The position numbers were made by a program, and so were the translations under genes. Below, one piece after another: positions 33,121 to 44,296 of a stretch of 64,000 nucleotides of DNA (positions within the stretch are counted from its first letter, which is position 1; every line of letters begins with the position of its first letter). The stretch spans positions 2,914,001 to 2,978,000 of the forward strand of contig NC_089391.1 of assembly GCF_003171515.1 (NCBI RefSeq), given 5' to 3'. Source of the stretch: Pyrenophora tritici-repentis. Its lineage: Eukaryota > Ascomycota > Dothideomycetes > Pleosporales > Pleosporaceae. The notes under the pieces were generated by a model. That model saw nothing but the letters and a program-made list of their open reading frames with translations, did no database searches and was not told the origin of the DNA.

Positions 33121-34347
33121 ATGGGTAAGCCAGCCGACTTTGCCGACATACTCAATGGAGTCATGTGGTTTCAGGTGGTTATCGGAACTGTCTTTGTGGC
33201 CCTACGACTGTACACACGGCAGTACATTGTGAGGAATTTCGGATGGGATGATGTGCTGATGATAGTCAATCTGGTAAGTTCAATCTCATCAGATCGTACT
33301 CATGCTCATCTTCTGACCTGTTCACAGATCACTTTCGTAGGCTATGTCGGCTGCATATCCGTTGGTGTTACACATGGCGTTGGGAAAAAGACAGCAGATA
33401 TTATACGTCTCGAACTCGATTACTCCAAGTCCATCATGTGGGAAGCCATCGGCCAGGGTATCTGTATCATGGGAATCGCTGCGTCCAAAGGCTCTGTGGC
33501 AATCTTTCTCCTGCGCATCGTCATGAAGAGGTGGCATGTCGCCATCCTCTGGTTCTGCATCATAACCACGGCTATACTGTGTACTATCACCACCACTCTG
33601 CTGTACACCCAGTGCATACCATCTGCATTTCTGTGGGACCGAACAATCAAGGGTGGCTACTGCTGGCTGAATTTTACCCAAGTTGGTCTGACAATGGGTG
33701 CGTGGTCCGCATCCATGGACTTCGTTCTCGCTATCCTCCGTAAGTAAATCCCGTTCCAAGATTTACTGTGATAGTGCTAACTCACATCAGCTTGGCATGT
33801 AATCATGGGGCTCAACATGAAGCGCAAGGAGAAAATCACCATCGCATGCGGTCTTTCGCTGGGCGTTGTCGCGGGCGCATGTTCCATCGTCCGCACCATC
33901 GAACTGCAGTCCCTCTCCTCGATGGAAAACTATGTGTACGACACCGCCAGCATGCTCCTTTGGTCTTCTTCCGAAGTCTGTCTCACCATCATTTGTGCCT
34001 GCATTCCTGTCCTTCGTCCACTTTACGTCCGCGCCGTATACGGTTCCCAAGGCGACTCGTCTGCCAAGAACTCGTACCCACTCAAGGGATACTTGAAGTC
34101 GAAGAGCAGCCGCGGCGAAAACGACAGCCCCCCAAACACCATGAAGATATATATGGGTCCTGGTGGGAGTTTGCTGCAGACCACAGTTGCAATGGGAAGC
34201 GATAACGCGAGCGAGGAGATGATATTGCGAGGATCCATCGAGCAGAGGTATATTGCAGAGAACATGGCGCAAGCCAAGCCGGAATCTAAAGAAAAGAAGG
34301 ATATCAAAGTCACTACCACACTCACGTCGAGAGATGATTTTGTGTAA
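33121..34347 (+). CDS. Fungal rhodopsin-domain integral membrane protein (Pth11/DUF-type, 7 TM)
   Basis: Seven-helix membrane protein of the large fungal rhodopsin/Pth11-like family, putative receptors of which a few are known to act in surface sensing. Exons 33121-33273, 33328-33739 and 33791-34347, with introns of 54 and 51 bp, give 373 residues. Family marks: an N-terminal helix, then LRLYTRQYIVRNFGWDDVLM (the WDD motif after helix 1), GVGKK after helix 3, the SKGSVAIFLLRI helix, QCIPSAFLWD, CWLN, and ILPWHVIMGLNMKRKEKI across intron 2. A cytosolic tail of about 120 polar residues follows the last helix. Ligand and signalling partner are unknown. No CFEM domain precedes helix 1. Confidence 0.87.
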
Positions 34348-34714
34348 ACCCGACAGTCTGTAGATATACACGACACGGCCAATATAGTCCTAAATTTCAA
34401 GATATGATTTCACAAAGACGCAGTCAAAACATCGTACCCGAGGACATCAAGGAATCATGCATTAGCAGGTAGATGTGGTGCAATGTATTTCATTACTAAC
34501 TAAATTTATATACCTTGTAACGACTGACATCGATGCAGGCAACGTCATGCATGGTGAACAACACCGCGGAAATGTTACCCTAAGCCCTTGAAAGACCTCG
34601 ATAGGTACATGGGTCTAAGAAGACCTGTGCATGTACCCAGTTTCAAGGCCTTAGATCAAGCAACCTTCTCCAATTGCATTTGAAGAAGGCCATCGATGAC
34701 GAGTGAACGATACA
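34348..34714. other. Intergenic with a foldback sequence
   Basis: About 370 bp between convergent features. It holds the imperfect inverted repeat at 34581-34653, listed separately. Otherwise AT-rich with no coding signal. Confidence 0.5.
34581..34653. repeat. Imperfect inverted repeat / hairpin
   Basis: The ends TAAGCCCTTGAAA and TTTCAAGGCCTTA are complementary apart from one base. Inside them GGTACATG pairs with CATGTACC and GGTCT with AGACC around a 3-nt loop, with small internal loops. It could be a terminator-like or polyadenylation-region structure, or the remnant of a small foldback element. The repeat is visible; its role is inference. Confidence 0.5.
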
Positions 34715-36112
34715 TTACAAGGGCTCCCAAAGAATCGCTAGACGCTTACTAGCCGCAAATCGACCTGTCCCGAACTCTTTGGTTCGGGTGACTTGTCCGC
34801 CCTGGGTCTTGCCTGACTGCAATACCGCATTTATTACTCTGCAGACCTCCGCTTCGTATTTGGCGGATTCTTCCTTATCATCGCGGTTGGAATTAGGGTC
34901 CACTTTTTCAACCGCCTCGGTGATCTTCGCATACATCGCAGGAGTTATCGCAGGATCCGCTGAGATCTGTAGACGAGATAGCGTCGCAGAATCCCAGTAT
35001 ATCTGATTGTTCGCTGGTATCGCTGGCTGATTTGGCATCGCAGAACCAATGTTCGCCTGATGGTTCCCTTGCATCGCAGGTTGATTCAGCTGGGCAGGTT
35101 AAAACTGCTGAGGGTTTTGACCCTGCCACGAAGGACCGTCGAAGGTTTGCATCGCAGGTTGATTCGGCTAGGCAGGTTGAAACTGCTGAGGGTTGTGGCC
35201 CTGCCATGACGGAGCGCCAGATGGCGGGCCGCCGAATGTTCGCATATCACCAGGACCTGGATAAGAGGAACCAGCAATCTCGTAATCGTACTGGCCTCGC
35301 GGAAGCGCCGACTGTACCATAGACATAGCCTGTGTGAGTTTGTTGTTGGTTTCTGCTTCACGCTGCTTCGACTCGAGAAGCTGCTGATTCACATTGGCCA
35401 ATTCTGTCGTAAGAGCATTGGCTTTCGCCGCAAAAACATTGGCCCCCGCTTCAGTCGCCTCGAATCTCGATTTGTAGTCGCTCGGGGTTGGTGGCTGGTC
35501 CCATTTTTGCTTGACGATGCTTCCAGGTGGAAGATCTGGAACGACCTTCTTCGCATACACAGGCTGAATGGGCTCCTCCGCAGTATATCTATGGAAAATT
35601 CAGAAACTCGCGTTGGGTTTTCGCTACGAGCAATTGCTGCTGCAAATCGCCAGGTTTTATCCGCTGATTCGGCGGCCTGGAGGTGACGGTGGTGCGGCCG
35701 AATCGCTCTTTCATGAAGTTATCGGTGCACCATATCATGTCGCATGTCTGTCCATTGTTAGTCAAGCGAGATTTACGATTGAGTAATTTGTACTTACCAA
35801 GCCAGTGTGGGTTCGCTTGCAAAATACGCATGGCCGCGGGCACGTCAAACCGCTTCGATGGCCCGGCTCGGCCTTCAATTGACCGCAATTAACGCAGGCA
35901 GGGTATGCCGGTGACAGCCCTATTGGAAGAGTCCGCAAATAGTTCTGATCGATGTAATTCGCATGAGGTATGTACCTCTCAACAGCCCATTTGAGGGCTT
36001 GTCCTATGCGCTATTGGAATTTCGCTAACCGACCTCAGGAACGATCGAACTACGTACCGCTGTTTGCGCTTATAAGTTTGGGGTCGTTAGATAATGAAGT
36101 TATGTTCTCCAT
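34715..36112 (-). pseudogene. Decayed Cys-rich-domain gene with tandem repeats
   Basis: Reading from the ATG at 36112, two good introns (36057-36004, 54 bp; 35797-35748, 50 bp with CTAAC) connect three exons. The N-terminal part has a Cys-rich, zinc-knuckle-like region: ACVNCGQ, then CPRPCVFC and CDMIWC. In exon 3 the frame breaks: a run of four T (minus strand, 35595-35598) precedes an in-frame TAG, while the next frame continues from about 35590 for 130 codons. That frame is Gln/Pro-rich with a coiled-coil-like stretch. It then meets TAG at 35170-35168 and TAA at 35101-35099, yet stays open to the stop at 34715 (IYWDSATLSRLQ to ILWEPL). One frameshift and two nonsense codons make a pseudogene likely. 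I do not recognise the family; a repeated lineage-specific gene or transposon-derived ORF is possible. Confidence 0.6.
35071..35226. repeat. Two tandem 78-bp repeats
   Basis: Units 35071-35148 and 35149-35226 each begin GCATCGCAGGTTGATTC on the plus strand. The first 60 bp are nearly identical, the rest more diverged. On the minus strand each encodes a WQGxNPQQFxPA segment of 26 residues, in frame with the decayed gene. Most differences in the conserved part are transitions. Confidence 0.8.
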
Positions 36113-38072
36113 GTTTGCACAATAATGCCGCTGTAATATGGTTGTGGGTGTGATGGGCAAACTCGCAAGAAGTTTCGCCCTGATATGCTGGAGGCGCACA
36201 ATGCCAAGCATTACAAACAGGCATTGAAGAGACTTCCGGGCTCACCTTCACTTTCACCGGTCCACTTGCATGGCTACCTACATCCATCTGCGCTTCACCT
36301 CCGACTCCCTGTCGCGCTTGACTGCACACTAACGAAATTATCCGTTGCAGCACCGTGCTGCTGTGATGATGGCTGCCACATCCCTCACGACCGCATTGGC
36401 ATCAGCTGAATACGCTTCCTTCTCTTTTTACGAAACGAAAGACGAGACAGGTAATACAGCTGCTCGAAGTTCTGGAGCTGGGTAACTACCTAGGATGTTC
36501 ACCACCATGACGTCCCACCCTGAACTGAAGAACGATGACTGACTATTTGGAGAAGTAGGAAATGATCACTACACATGTGTGCACATGACCCTATAACGAA
36601 ATTGGCGCGGTCACTTTCATTCGCATCCTCAATGCCATCCAAACGACGACCGCAAGAAGAAACAAGGAGAGACAATATGGCGATATGGAAACAAAGGCAC
36701 CGATAGATGAGTTGTGGAAAGCGTTACAACGACTACAGCAAATACACAGACTCAGAAAGGACGTATCATACACACATACCGCAGGATCTAGCAGAGCGCA
36801 TGAGGAGCCTATGCCGTCACTCTCTAATAGTAAATGGGGGATACAAACTGTATGGGCAGCAAAATCTACTGTGCCGAGGCACTTGCTAAAGACATCGAGT
36901 ATCTGATGCGCGTCGCTCTTTTGTTGTCTTTGGATGAAGAAGTCGTTGAACAAAGAATGCCGTTGGGCAGAGGACGTTGGCTAGAAGGGGTTTTCTCGTT
37001 CCAAGCTTCCAGGGTTGTCGCGGACCACATTCGGAAGACGGGCCGACTGGTTGAGAAGCGATGGCGTCTTGCGTACGACCAATCCCTCCCCATCTCCAAG
37101 GCGAACGACACGGAGCAAAACAACACAAGCAGCCTGTGCATGAGCTCGGGATACTCATGCAGGACATCGTGTTGGTGTCTACAACGGTCGTGATGGGAGG
37201 CTCCATAGGTATACTTTATCAACCCTCCGAGGTTTGCGAGGAACCAGCTACTGTCTCTCACGCTTCCGAGGTTTACAACCTTCGTGGTAGGAGCTTTGTA
37301 TCCTTCACGCGCTCTCTTAGATAGCCATGGTAAGTATTTAACTAGCCAACGTATTCTTCACGCGGTTTCTCGGCTCTTCCTGGTACCAATCGACTAGCTC
37401 ATGTAGCCGTAAAGATCTTGTTCGATACTACAAGCCAGAGAGATGTCTGAGCTCTTGTAGAGACGTATCTCTATGAAGTCTACACCCTATATTTCTTACA
37501 TTGTTCAGATCTCTGATTTTCCAAGCGTGCGACGAATCGAAATATCCTACTACCACCATACTCATCCTAAATAGTGCAATTACTACACTGTAAGTTTGTG
37601 TAGCTCTCATTAGATCTTTTTGGTACTTTCAATATAGATCTGTTTAGTCTCCATGGGAAACAATATGTCTCCATTGAGTTCAACGTGCTGGTTTGTAAAA
37701 CTCGAACTCCTCATATTCATTTCGATACTCTCTCGCATTATCAAATTAAGCTTCTGTGACATGTACGTTGCTTCATATCGCTATCGCTCTAAGAAAATCA
37801 CGAATTGCATGTCGAAATACTGAAGAGATGTACTTTTAGACTAGAAATGGGCGCGTTCTAAATATTTGTATTGCCAATTTAATGTAAGTGAGTGAAGGAC
37901 TGCGTTCCCAAGAGTATCCAGCCATTGCTTGTAGTTCCTTGACGTTCTCAAGTGCCTCATCGTCCACAGTCGGTCCCAACAACGCTTGTACCTCTCGACT
38001 TTTAGAAAATCAGCTATCTGTCAACTTCTCTATCCAGCATGGGGATAACTCACGGGTCTACGCCGTTCATGC
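36113..38072. other. Gene-poor, partly AT-rich region
   Basis: Almost 2 kb with no recognisable gene. 37.4-38.0 kb is visibly AT-rich with frequent stops in all frames. Short ORFs around 36.6-37.2 kb on both strands overlap each other and show no domain. Confidence 0.45.
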
Positions 38073-38300
38073 CTAGCATTCACACTCGCAGCAGATGGTC
38101 ATGCCGCACCAGTTGCAGGGGCAGCCAACGTTGCAGCGGGCCTCCATATGGGCGCGCTTGATCATCTCAACGCTGTGGTCAGCGGGGTACTGGATGAGGT
38201 TCGAGACAGGGGCTGGGCTGCGACCCATAACCTCGCTGGGAGCGGCGGCAGCGAAGGAGAGGAGGGTAAAGATGGAAAAGGCGAGAGTTGTGAACTGCAT
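38073..38300 (-). CDS. Small secreted cysteine-cluster peptide precursor (candidate effector)
   Basis: Intronless ORF of 75 residues. Residues 1-20 form a clear signal peptide (hydrophobic core FSIFTLLSFAAAA). Residues 21-47 are a Pro/Ser-containing propeptide with no cysteine. A dibasic Kex2-type site, Lys48-Arg49, precedes a 26-residue C-terminal segment holding eight cysteines (56, 60, 62, 65, 70, 71, 73, 75) in the order CxxxCxCxxCxxxxCCxCxC. The spacing resembles a metal-binding or tightly cross-linked peptide. I know no family with it. A TATATAAG sequence lies about 105 bp upstream, at 38401-38408. The neighbouring UstYa-type gene starts 1.4 kb away on the other strand. Effector, metal-binding peptide and modified-peptide precursor are all possible. 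Confidence 0.72.
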   Translation of the reverse strand: MQFTTLAFSIFTLLSFAAAAPSEVMGRSPAPVSNLIQYPADHSVEMIKRAHMEARCNVGCPCNWCGMTICCECEC

Positions 38301-39745
38301 GATGTAGTATGTTTGATAGGTTTGAACGATAATTGTAGTGATTGGTATAGTGAATATTGCTTGCGTGCTTGTGGATAGAAATGATGCTATCGAGGAGGAC
38401 TTATATATGTGTGATGGATCCCTTTACTCTTCATATTCCCAACCTGATACATACCTTCAACTACACCAGAGCGGGCCGCAACGCCGGCGAGCAGTCCGCA
38501 TGCTGACGCTGCATGCATATTTCCACTGTCTCATCACTTAAAAAAGCCGACGACCCGAGATTTGTTATTCATCTCATCAGCCTGAAGCCCAGCTTCCCCC
38601 TCCTCGGATAGAGATGGCCAGATGCACGCTGCTGACGGAGAATCGCCTCTATTCGTCCAGCTAGTATAAATGAGCCAGTCGAGACTATCACGGCGCGCCT
38701 GATGATACGAATGGCCGAGCCTGAAGAAGCTTTCCAAGTTTAGCTTATGTTTTTGCAAAGCCACGTCGTACGCCACTGACGGCCCCTTCCGCATAACGAA
38801 TAAGCCTTGTAGGAAGCCATGCTCTAGACGGTATGGTCGTCTTCTACCTTGACGATAGGACGTATATAACCGGGGACATTGAGCATGCACTACTCAGAAA
38901 GGATATTGGTACAGTCCAATGGGCTCTTGTGAGGTGAGGAGAATATAGTAACCGTGTGCATTCTATACGACGATCGCCTCTCCTAGTAGCAAGCCCATCA
39001 GTATGATAGCACACCTGGAAGTGGTTCAATGCTCTGCCAAAAGCCATGTTCTCCCCATGTCGTTGGGTAAAGTGTCGTAAATGCATGTCTACTTAACTTG
39101 AGTGGAGATCCCACTCACCTCCCTCCACTCGAACAAACATTGAACGAGTGAGATATTAACCTTATCCCCGGAGACATTGGCCCAATGAGAAAGCTTTCGC
39201 AGGCAAACACGACTACCATAAGTTTCGGTGCCACAAAGTTGCGGGAAGCATACGCAACCACTACATACATAGCTCGATTATCACAAACTGTTGCGAGGTT
39301 AGCCAGCGCCACAGCAAGAAGGGCAATAGATCTTCCGGCCGATGCACCCTATGGTCCTGCGTGTGTTAAGCATTCAACCTATGCTACATTGCTGCACATC
39401 CGTAGTCAGCTTCCATATAGCCTAATCTCCCCGCAAACTAGAATGCGTGTGCCGCTCTTTTGGTTGGGATACGAACGGGTAGAACCGCTCGTGACCTTCG
39501 CTGACGGTGCTTCCTGCATCAGCACCGATATCAGAAAATGGGAATGGTATTGATGTGGGAAGTGGCTGCTGAGAGATGCATTAGCGCACACCGGGTTACG
39601 CGGTGAGCCGTCCAGTCCATGTAAGCCGACGTCCACCGGGCTAATTCATGTGCGTAGCGGAACAACGTACTAGGAATATGCTGTTCCATCTTCCATCGTC
39701 GACTGGGACGTAGTTGAGAGACAAGAAACTGAGGAACGGACAACG
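38301..39745. promoter_or_regulatory. Divergent intergenic region between Cys peptide and UstYa-like gene
   Basis: About 1.4 kb upstream of both genes, so it includes both promoters. ORFs inside (for example 39185-39553 plus, 122 codons) have no recognisable features. Confidence 0.45.
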
Positions 39746-40700
39746 ATGGCTTACGCTCGACTACCTGATCATTCTCCGATGGAAGCTCCGGATGAGAAGG
39801 ATGATTTGTCTACATGGCCACCACGTCACTTATCTCACCTCTTTTCATACAAAACCCTGTTCTGTGCTTCTCTTGCTCTCTGGATAGCAACGTTGGTTAC
39901 CTTTGGCTGGGTGCTGGCACATCGCACCTCTGGATATGGTAACCATGCGGCAACTTTAATGCCATTTCCCCTAGGTATGACATACGTCGACATGCGCCTG
40001 GTGCTAGTTATGTTGACCGAGATATCCAGTGCCATCGCGTGTCGTCACGTTCGAGCCAAACTCAAAGTTTCATTACACCGCCAAAGATGCCGGAGAGCCT
40101 GCTTGGTCGGCCCTGATGCCCAGTAATGCACCCGAGTGGTAGAATTGAGAGAATGGAGCTGATTATCACTGTAGATGACGGCGGTATCCTTTCCGTCACA
40201 GAGCCGTCGAAGTACCAGCTACCCGCAAGCTATAAAGATCGAAATAATCCTAACGCGGAGGTCTACTCGATGTCCATGTTCCACCAGCTCCATTGTTTGG
40301 TGAGTATCGCCCATCGATCGATGGTGCGTTCGCTGATGGCACAAGAATTCCATTCGGATACAGCTTGGAATGCTGGAAGGCTTCATCAGCAATACCTCTG
40401 CAGATGTGCATCGAAGAGACGTTTTCGCCCCTGAGTCACATGTAAATCATTGTTTTGACTACCTTCGGCAGGTAAGATGGCCCACCTCTTGACGCACCCT
40501 GGGAAACTTGGATTGCTGACACGAGCTTCAAGGCCATCATGTGCGCAGGCGATCTATCGTTGGAACACTCTGTAGTTCCCAATGAGTTTGGTTTCAACGG
40601 CTGGGGCACGTCACATAAGTGTGCTGATTGGAGTGCGATGTGGGATATTGCCATAGATCACCGGTATGATCAGAGTATCGCACAGCAAGCCGGGAAATAG
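39746..40700 (+). CDS. UstYa-family (DUF3328) oxidase-like protein
   Basis: Type II membrane protein of the UstYa family, whose members perform oxidative steps such as peptide macrocyclisation in fungal RiPP pathways (ustiloxin, phomopsin) and in some other secondary-metabolite clusters. Five exons, 39746-39974, 40030-40122, 40175-40299, 40364-40471 and 40533-40700, with GT-AG introns of 55, 52, 64 and 61 bp all in phase, give 240 residues, normal for the family. A single membrane helix is at about 36-58. Next come PAWSALMPND, GGILSVTEPSKYQLP, the first metal-binding motif HQLHC (144-148), the second, HCFDYLRQ (178-185), and the terminal signature MCAGDLSLE ... WGTSHKCADW. Both HxxHC/HCxDYLR motifs are intact, so the protein is probably active. 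Substrate is unknown. Confidence 0.9.
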
Positions 40701-41782
40701 ATTCTTGGAAAGTGCGACGTTTCATGGAACAAACCTTATTCGGAGCAACAGAGCCTGCCAACTATCAATAGTCAACAATCAAGTACGTTGTCCTGGCAGT
40801 GCTGTTTGCAGTGGACCGCTGGCGGTATTGAAATTGCCCATTTGCCCTACTCCTTCATACGTGGAGTGCAATTTGAACCTTCGGTAGCTATGAGCCCCAG
40901 AGCATGGAGTCGCGGTATGAAGGTAATTTTGCACATGGGCAATGCTGAGAACAGACCTTTTCCGACTGCCACCGGATGGAACATGACAGGGGGCGGATAT
41001 GAATAGCAGGGATAGCTTCAGGAGTGTGGCCCAGTAAGGTGAGGTCATAGGTGTGCGCAAGCATGCCATCAACAGCCCCTTATGAAACACGCCACTGTAG
41101 CCAGAGTCCCCCAGCTGGTATCGCGAAGCGGTCCTGGGGCCGCCGTCCCGATGGTTACGAGACCACCAGGCAACGGTTATTGCGCTGGAAACACGACGAG
41201 CGTTCCCGGACATTACTAGTAATGACGCCAACAAAGTCTGCCATCGGAGGAATCATCGGCATATTTGTGGCAGTTGAGCAGCGGCGGATGAAAAAAAAGT
41301 GAGGTGGCCAAAAGTGCAGAGTTGCGGCCGCACGCTCAAAGCCGTGTGGCTGGGGCGATAAAAATAGCAGGAACCATGCTGTTTTGGTCCCCCCGCCGGC
41401 CCAGCCGAATGACTTGTGCCCGCAACGCCAGCCCTTTGACAGCCACGCCGTCTCCGTAGACAGACCGAGACTACGCCTGAGCTTGTGCGACTGGCTCGGT
41501 GGGCCCAGGGGCATCGTAGGGCTGGGCTGTTGATGGCTGGGATGGGCGTTGTTTGCGGCCGGTGTACGTACGCTTGTGGGTACGGACTTTGCAATGGCTA
41601 GAAGGTACTGGTAGAAGGCGTGTAATTTTGAACGGAGGCTCAAAGGATATAAACACGGACGCGCTACTCGACATGACAGTCTTCCACCAACTCATCAAGT
41701 CTACTGCCAATACCAAACTTCACTCGCTACTCCATACATCCTTAACAAACCTTCCTTCGACACGTTACAAACCACATTCAAG
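40701..41782. other. Intergenic, upstream of small GPI-type protein gene
   Basis: About 1.1 kb. Two minus-strand ORFs of about 150-160 codons (40779-41234 and 41155-41643) overlap each other and show no domain. Read as non-coding. Confidence 0.4.
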
Positions 41783-42059
41783 ATGCAGTTCTCCATCATC
41801 TCCATCATCACTGTGCTTGCCGCTACCTCTTCAGCTGCCTTCACTTCCACCAACGGCACAACTACATCGGCTCCTTACCCAAGTGGTACTGGTGCTGTCC
41901 CGCGGCCGACTGGTTCAACACTCCCCTTCACTGGAGGAGCTTCGCACATGGCTGGTTCAGCTCTCGGACTCGTCGTTGCTGGTGGTGTTGCTCTGGTACG
42001 TTTTTGGTCACCTTGACATGATGCGTAGTTTCTCACTAACGCCGGATTAGATGCTCTAA
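41783..42059 (+). CDS. Small secreted, probably GPI-anchored Ser/Thr-rich protein
   Basis: Exons 41783-41995 and 42051-42059, with a 55-bp GT-AG intron (branch CACTAAC), give 73 residues. Residues 1-19 are a signal peptide (MQFSIISIITVLAATSSAA). The middle is Thr/Ser/Pro/Gly-rich and could be O-glycosylated. The C-terminus is a hydrophobic tail (AGSALGLVVAGGVALML) that fits a GPI-attachment signal. The last exon adds only ML and the stop; without splicing the tail would end RFWSP and spoil the signal, which supports the intron. Likely a short cell-wall or plasma-membrane protein of a type common in fungi; no specific function is known. Confidence 0.75.
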
Positions 42060-42528
42060 GCATTAGCAAGCGTGCCTCTTAAACTATTCTTCTTCAAACA
42101 CATATTTTTGGGATTCGACTTTGGTGCATCATCAGTTTACGGCGTTAATGTGGTAATTGGGACATGTCTGGATGAGACGACGAGGATTGCTGGCGTATTA
42201 GGGCCCATGCGCATAGAAAGGTTAGATGCATACCTAGACTAGACCTTTGTGTCGCGATAGCCAGAGTTTGGGTTGGGACCGGTCATCAATTAGTATCCAA
42301 CTACCCGATAGTTTAGACAGCCTACAGGTTTGTCGAGTGAGAAATACAAAACACTTGAACAAAATATCTTGAGTTTGTAGTACATGATGCGTGTACGTTG
42401 CAAGTGATGGGTGTATGAACTCTTAGACTTCCTATTCGGGATGGCGCCATGACGTGCAACGCGCGACGCGACTGCCGCGACCTGTAACTTTTCTGGCGCT
42501 CAACTCGTGCTACTACACAACCACGGTC
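42060..42528. other. Intergenic upstream of DNA polymerase delta subunit gene
   Basis: About 470 bp between two same-strand genes. No ORF or repeat of note. Read as 3' flank and promoter. Confidence 0.5.
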
Positions 42529-44296
42529 ATGACGATGGCGAATGCAGACAACCTGCTCGAGGGAGAGCCTTTGTAAGACTGCTTGTTCACCTAATATATA
42601 AATATTAACAGCAACAGTGAGGATGCACCGCCCGCGACGTCTCGAGATGCCTCTGCATACAGCCCACTACACGAATTTCTACTGCCGCCAGCCGCGGAAA
42701 GGCAGTATACACAGCAATTCGCCGACATGTACTTTCTGCGATTGATGCAATTGAAGAAGACAGTGAAGCAACTGGCGGAAGAAGCGTGGCATGGCTTCGA
42801 GGTATGAGGCCATACTGTTGGAACATACAAACTTGCAGTGCAGCCAAGGGCTATGCTAACAATAAGCAAGCTAGATGATAAAAAGGCAAGCTTCGTCGAG
42901 CGAGTGCTAGATGTGCGGCGGGGCGAATTGTGCTGGGTGGTGGGAACAGTATACATGGACATGGCAGGGAAGCCCAACGTCCTCGACGACATTGAGAAAG
43001 ACGTACAACCGCCCCTCACTCTCATTAATACCTGCCATGTCTTCTAACAGTGGGTAGAATTGGATAGCCGACCCTCCACACCGCGATACATACGTTTCTC
43101 CATCTGGCGGTGACGAGATGATGCTCGAAGACGAGTCTGGCCGTCTTCGCGTTTCGGGTGAGCCACTCCAAGGCCGCGTCGTCACTGGGTGCATACTGGC
43201 TGCGTTAGGAACTGAACAGGATGACGGCAGTTTTCTGGTCATTGCAATCCAGTACGCAGATCTACCGAGGCAACCGCCGCGGTGGGAGCGCGACGACATC
43301 GCACTATCCAAGCATAAGAAGGAGGTACCCAAACGCGAACGTGCTGGAAAGTTGGCAATCGTATCGGGATTGGAGCTCACGGGTGCAGACGATGATGCCA
43401 TCTCATTGGATCTACTGGTTGAATACTTGACAGGCGAAGCTGCAGACCCAACTACGCAGGCCCTTACTTCGCAAATAACACGTTTACTAATAGCAGGAGG
43501 CTCGCTCAAACAGGGCTCACCTATCTTGTCCCGTGAAGACTTTGCCGCAAAGAAAGCCGCCGCCAGACACTATGGCTATGACGCCTCTTCGTACAATTCA
43601 GCGCCCACCGAACGCCTCGACGACTTCCTCTGCGATATCCTCCCCACGCTACCTATCACTATGCTTCCAGGCACCAACGACCCCTCCAATGTTGCATTAC
43701 CTCAGCAGCCCCTACATCCTGCTCTGTTTCCCAAGGCGAGGCTCTACGCTGAGCCACCAATTGAAAGCAATGAAAGCCTCAACGGCTTCGACGCCGTAAC
43801 AAACCCCTGGACAGGCGACATCGATGGATACCGTGTGTTAGGAACAGGCGGACAGACAGTCAGTGACCTACTCAAATACCTCAAAGGCGTCGGTCCTGTC
43901 GAGGCCATGGAGAGGATGCTGCGTTGGCGATGTGTAGCGCCCACAGCTCCAGATACATTATGGTGCTACCCCTTCCAGGATGGCGATCCCCTTATGCTGA
44001 CAGAGTGCCCACACATGTACGTTGCAGGTTGCCAAAAGAAGTTTGAGACCAAGACCATCACGGGCCCAGCTGGACAAAAGGTGCTACTGGTCAGTGTGCC
44101 CAAATTCAGCACTTCGAGAAAGATTGTGCTCGTAGACATGGAAAGCTGGGATGTGGAGGTGGTTCAGGTGAAGGCCAAGGGGGAGAAGCAAGGGAAGAAG
44201 AGGAGAAACAACAAGGGAGAGAATGGGCATGTGAATGAGAAGACAATGGTGAAGCAGGAACAGGAAACGGACAGAGACGTTAAAATGGAGGAGTAG
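42529..44296 (+). CDS. POL31: DNA polymerase delta small (B) subunit
   Basis: Essential regulatory subunit of replicative DNA polymerase delta (yeast POL31, fission yeast cdc1, human POLD2). Exons 42529-42572, 42612-42801, 42871-43002 and 43058-44296 give 534 residues. Introns are 39, 69 and 55 bp; the first could instead end 6 bp later (AG at 42616-42617), removing two residues. Landmarks: MYFLRLMQLK, RVLDVRRGELCWVVGTVYMDMAGKPNVLDDI (the OB-fold start typical of POLD2), and DESGRLRVSGE. The inactive phosphoesterase-like domain follows, with LPITMLPGTNDPSN, GFDAVTNPW, LGTGGQTVSDLLKY, and PHMYVAGCQKKFETK near the end. A Lys/Glu-rich tail of about 50 residues ends the protein. The start ATG at 42529 is followed two codons later by another ATG. 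Confidence 0.93.

Noticed and set aside
36591..37261. Hydrophobic ORFs on both strands as possible membrane proteins
   Set aside because: Short, mutually overlapping, no consistent splice signals, next to AT-rich decayed DNA.
40779..41643. Two overlapping minus-strand ORFs of about 150-160 codons
   Set aside because: They overlap each other in different frames and show no domain, signal peptide or good splice sites.
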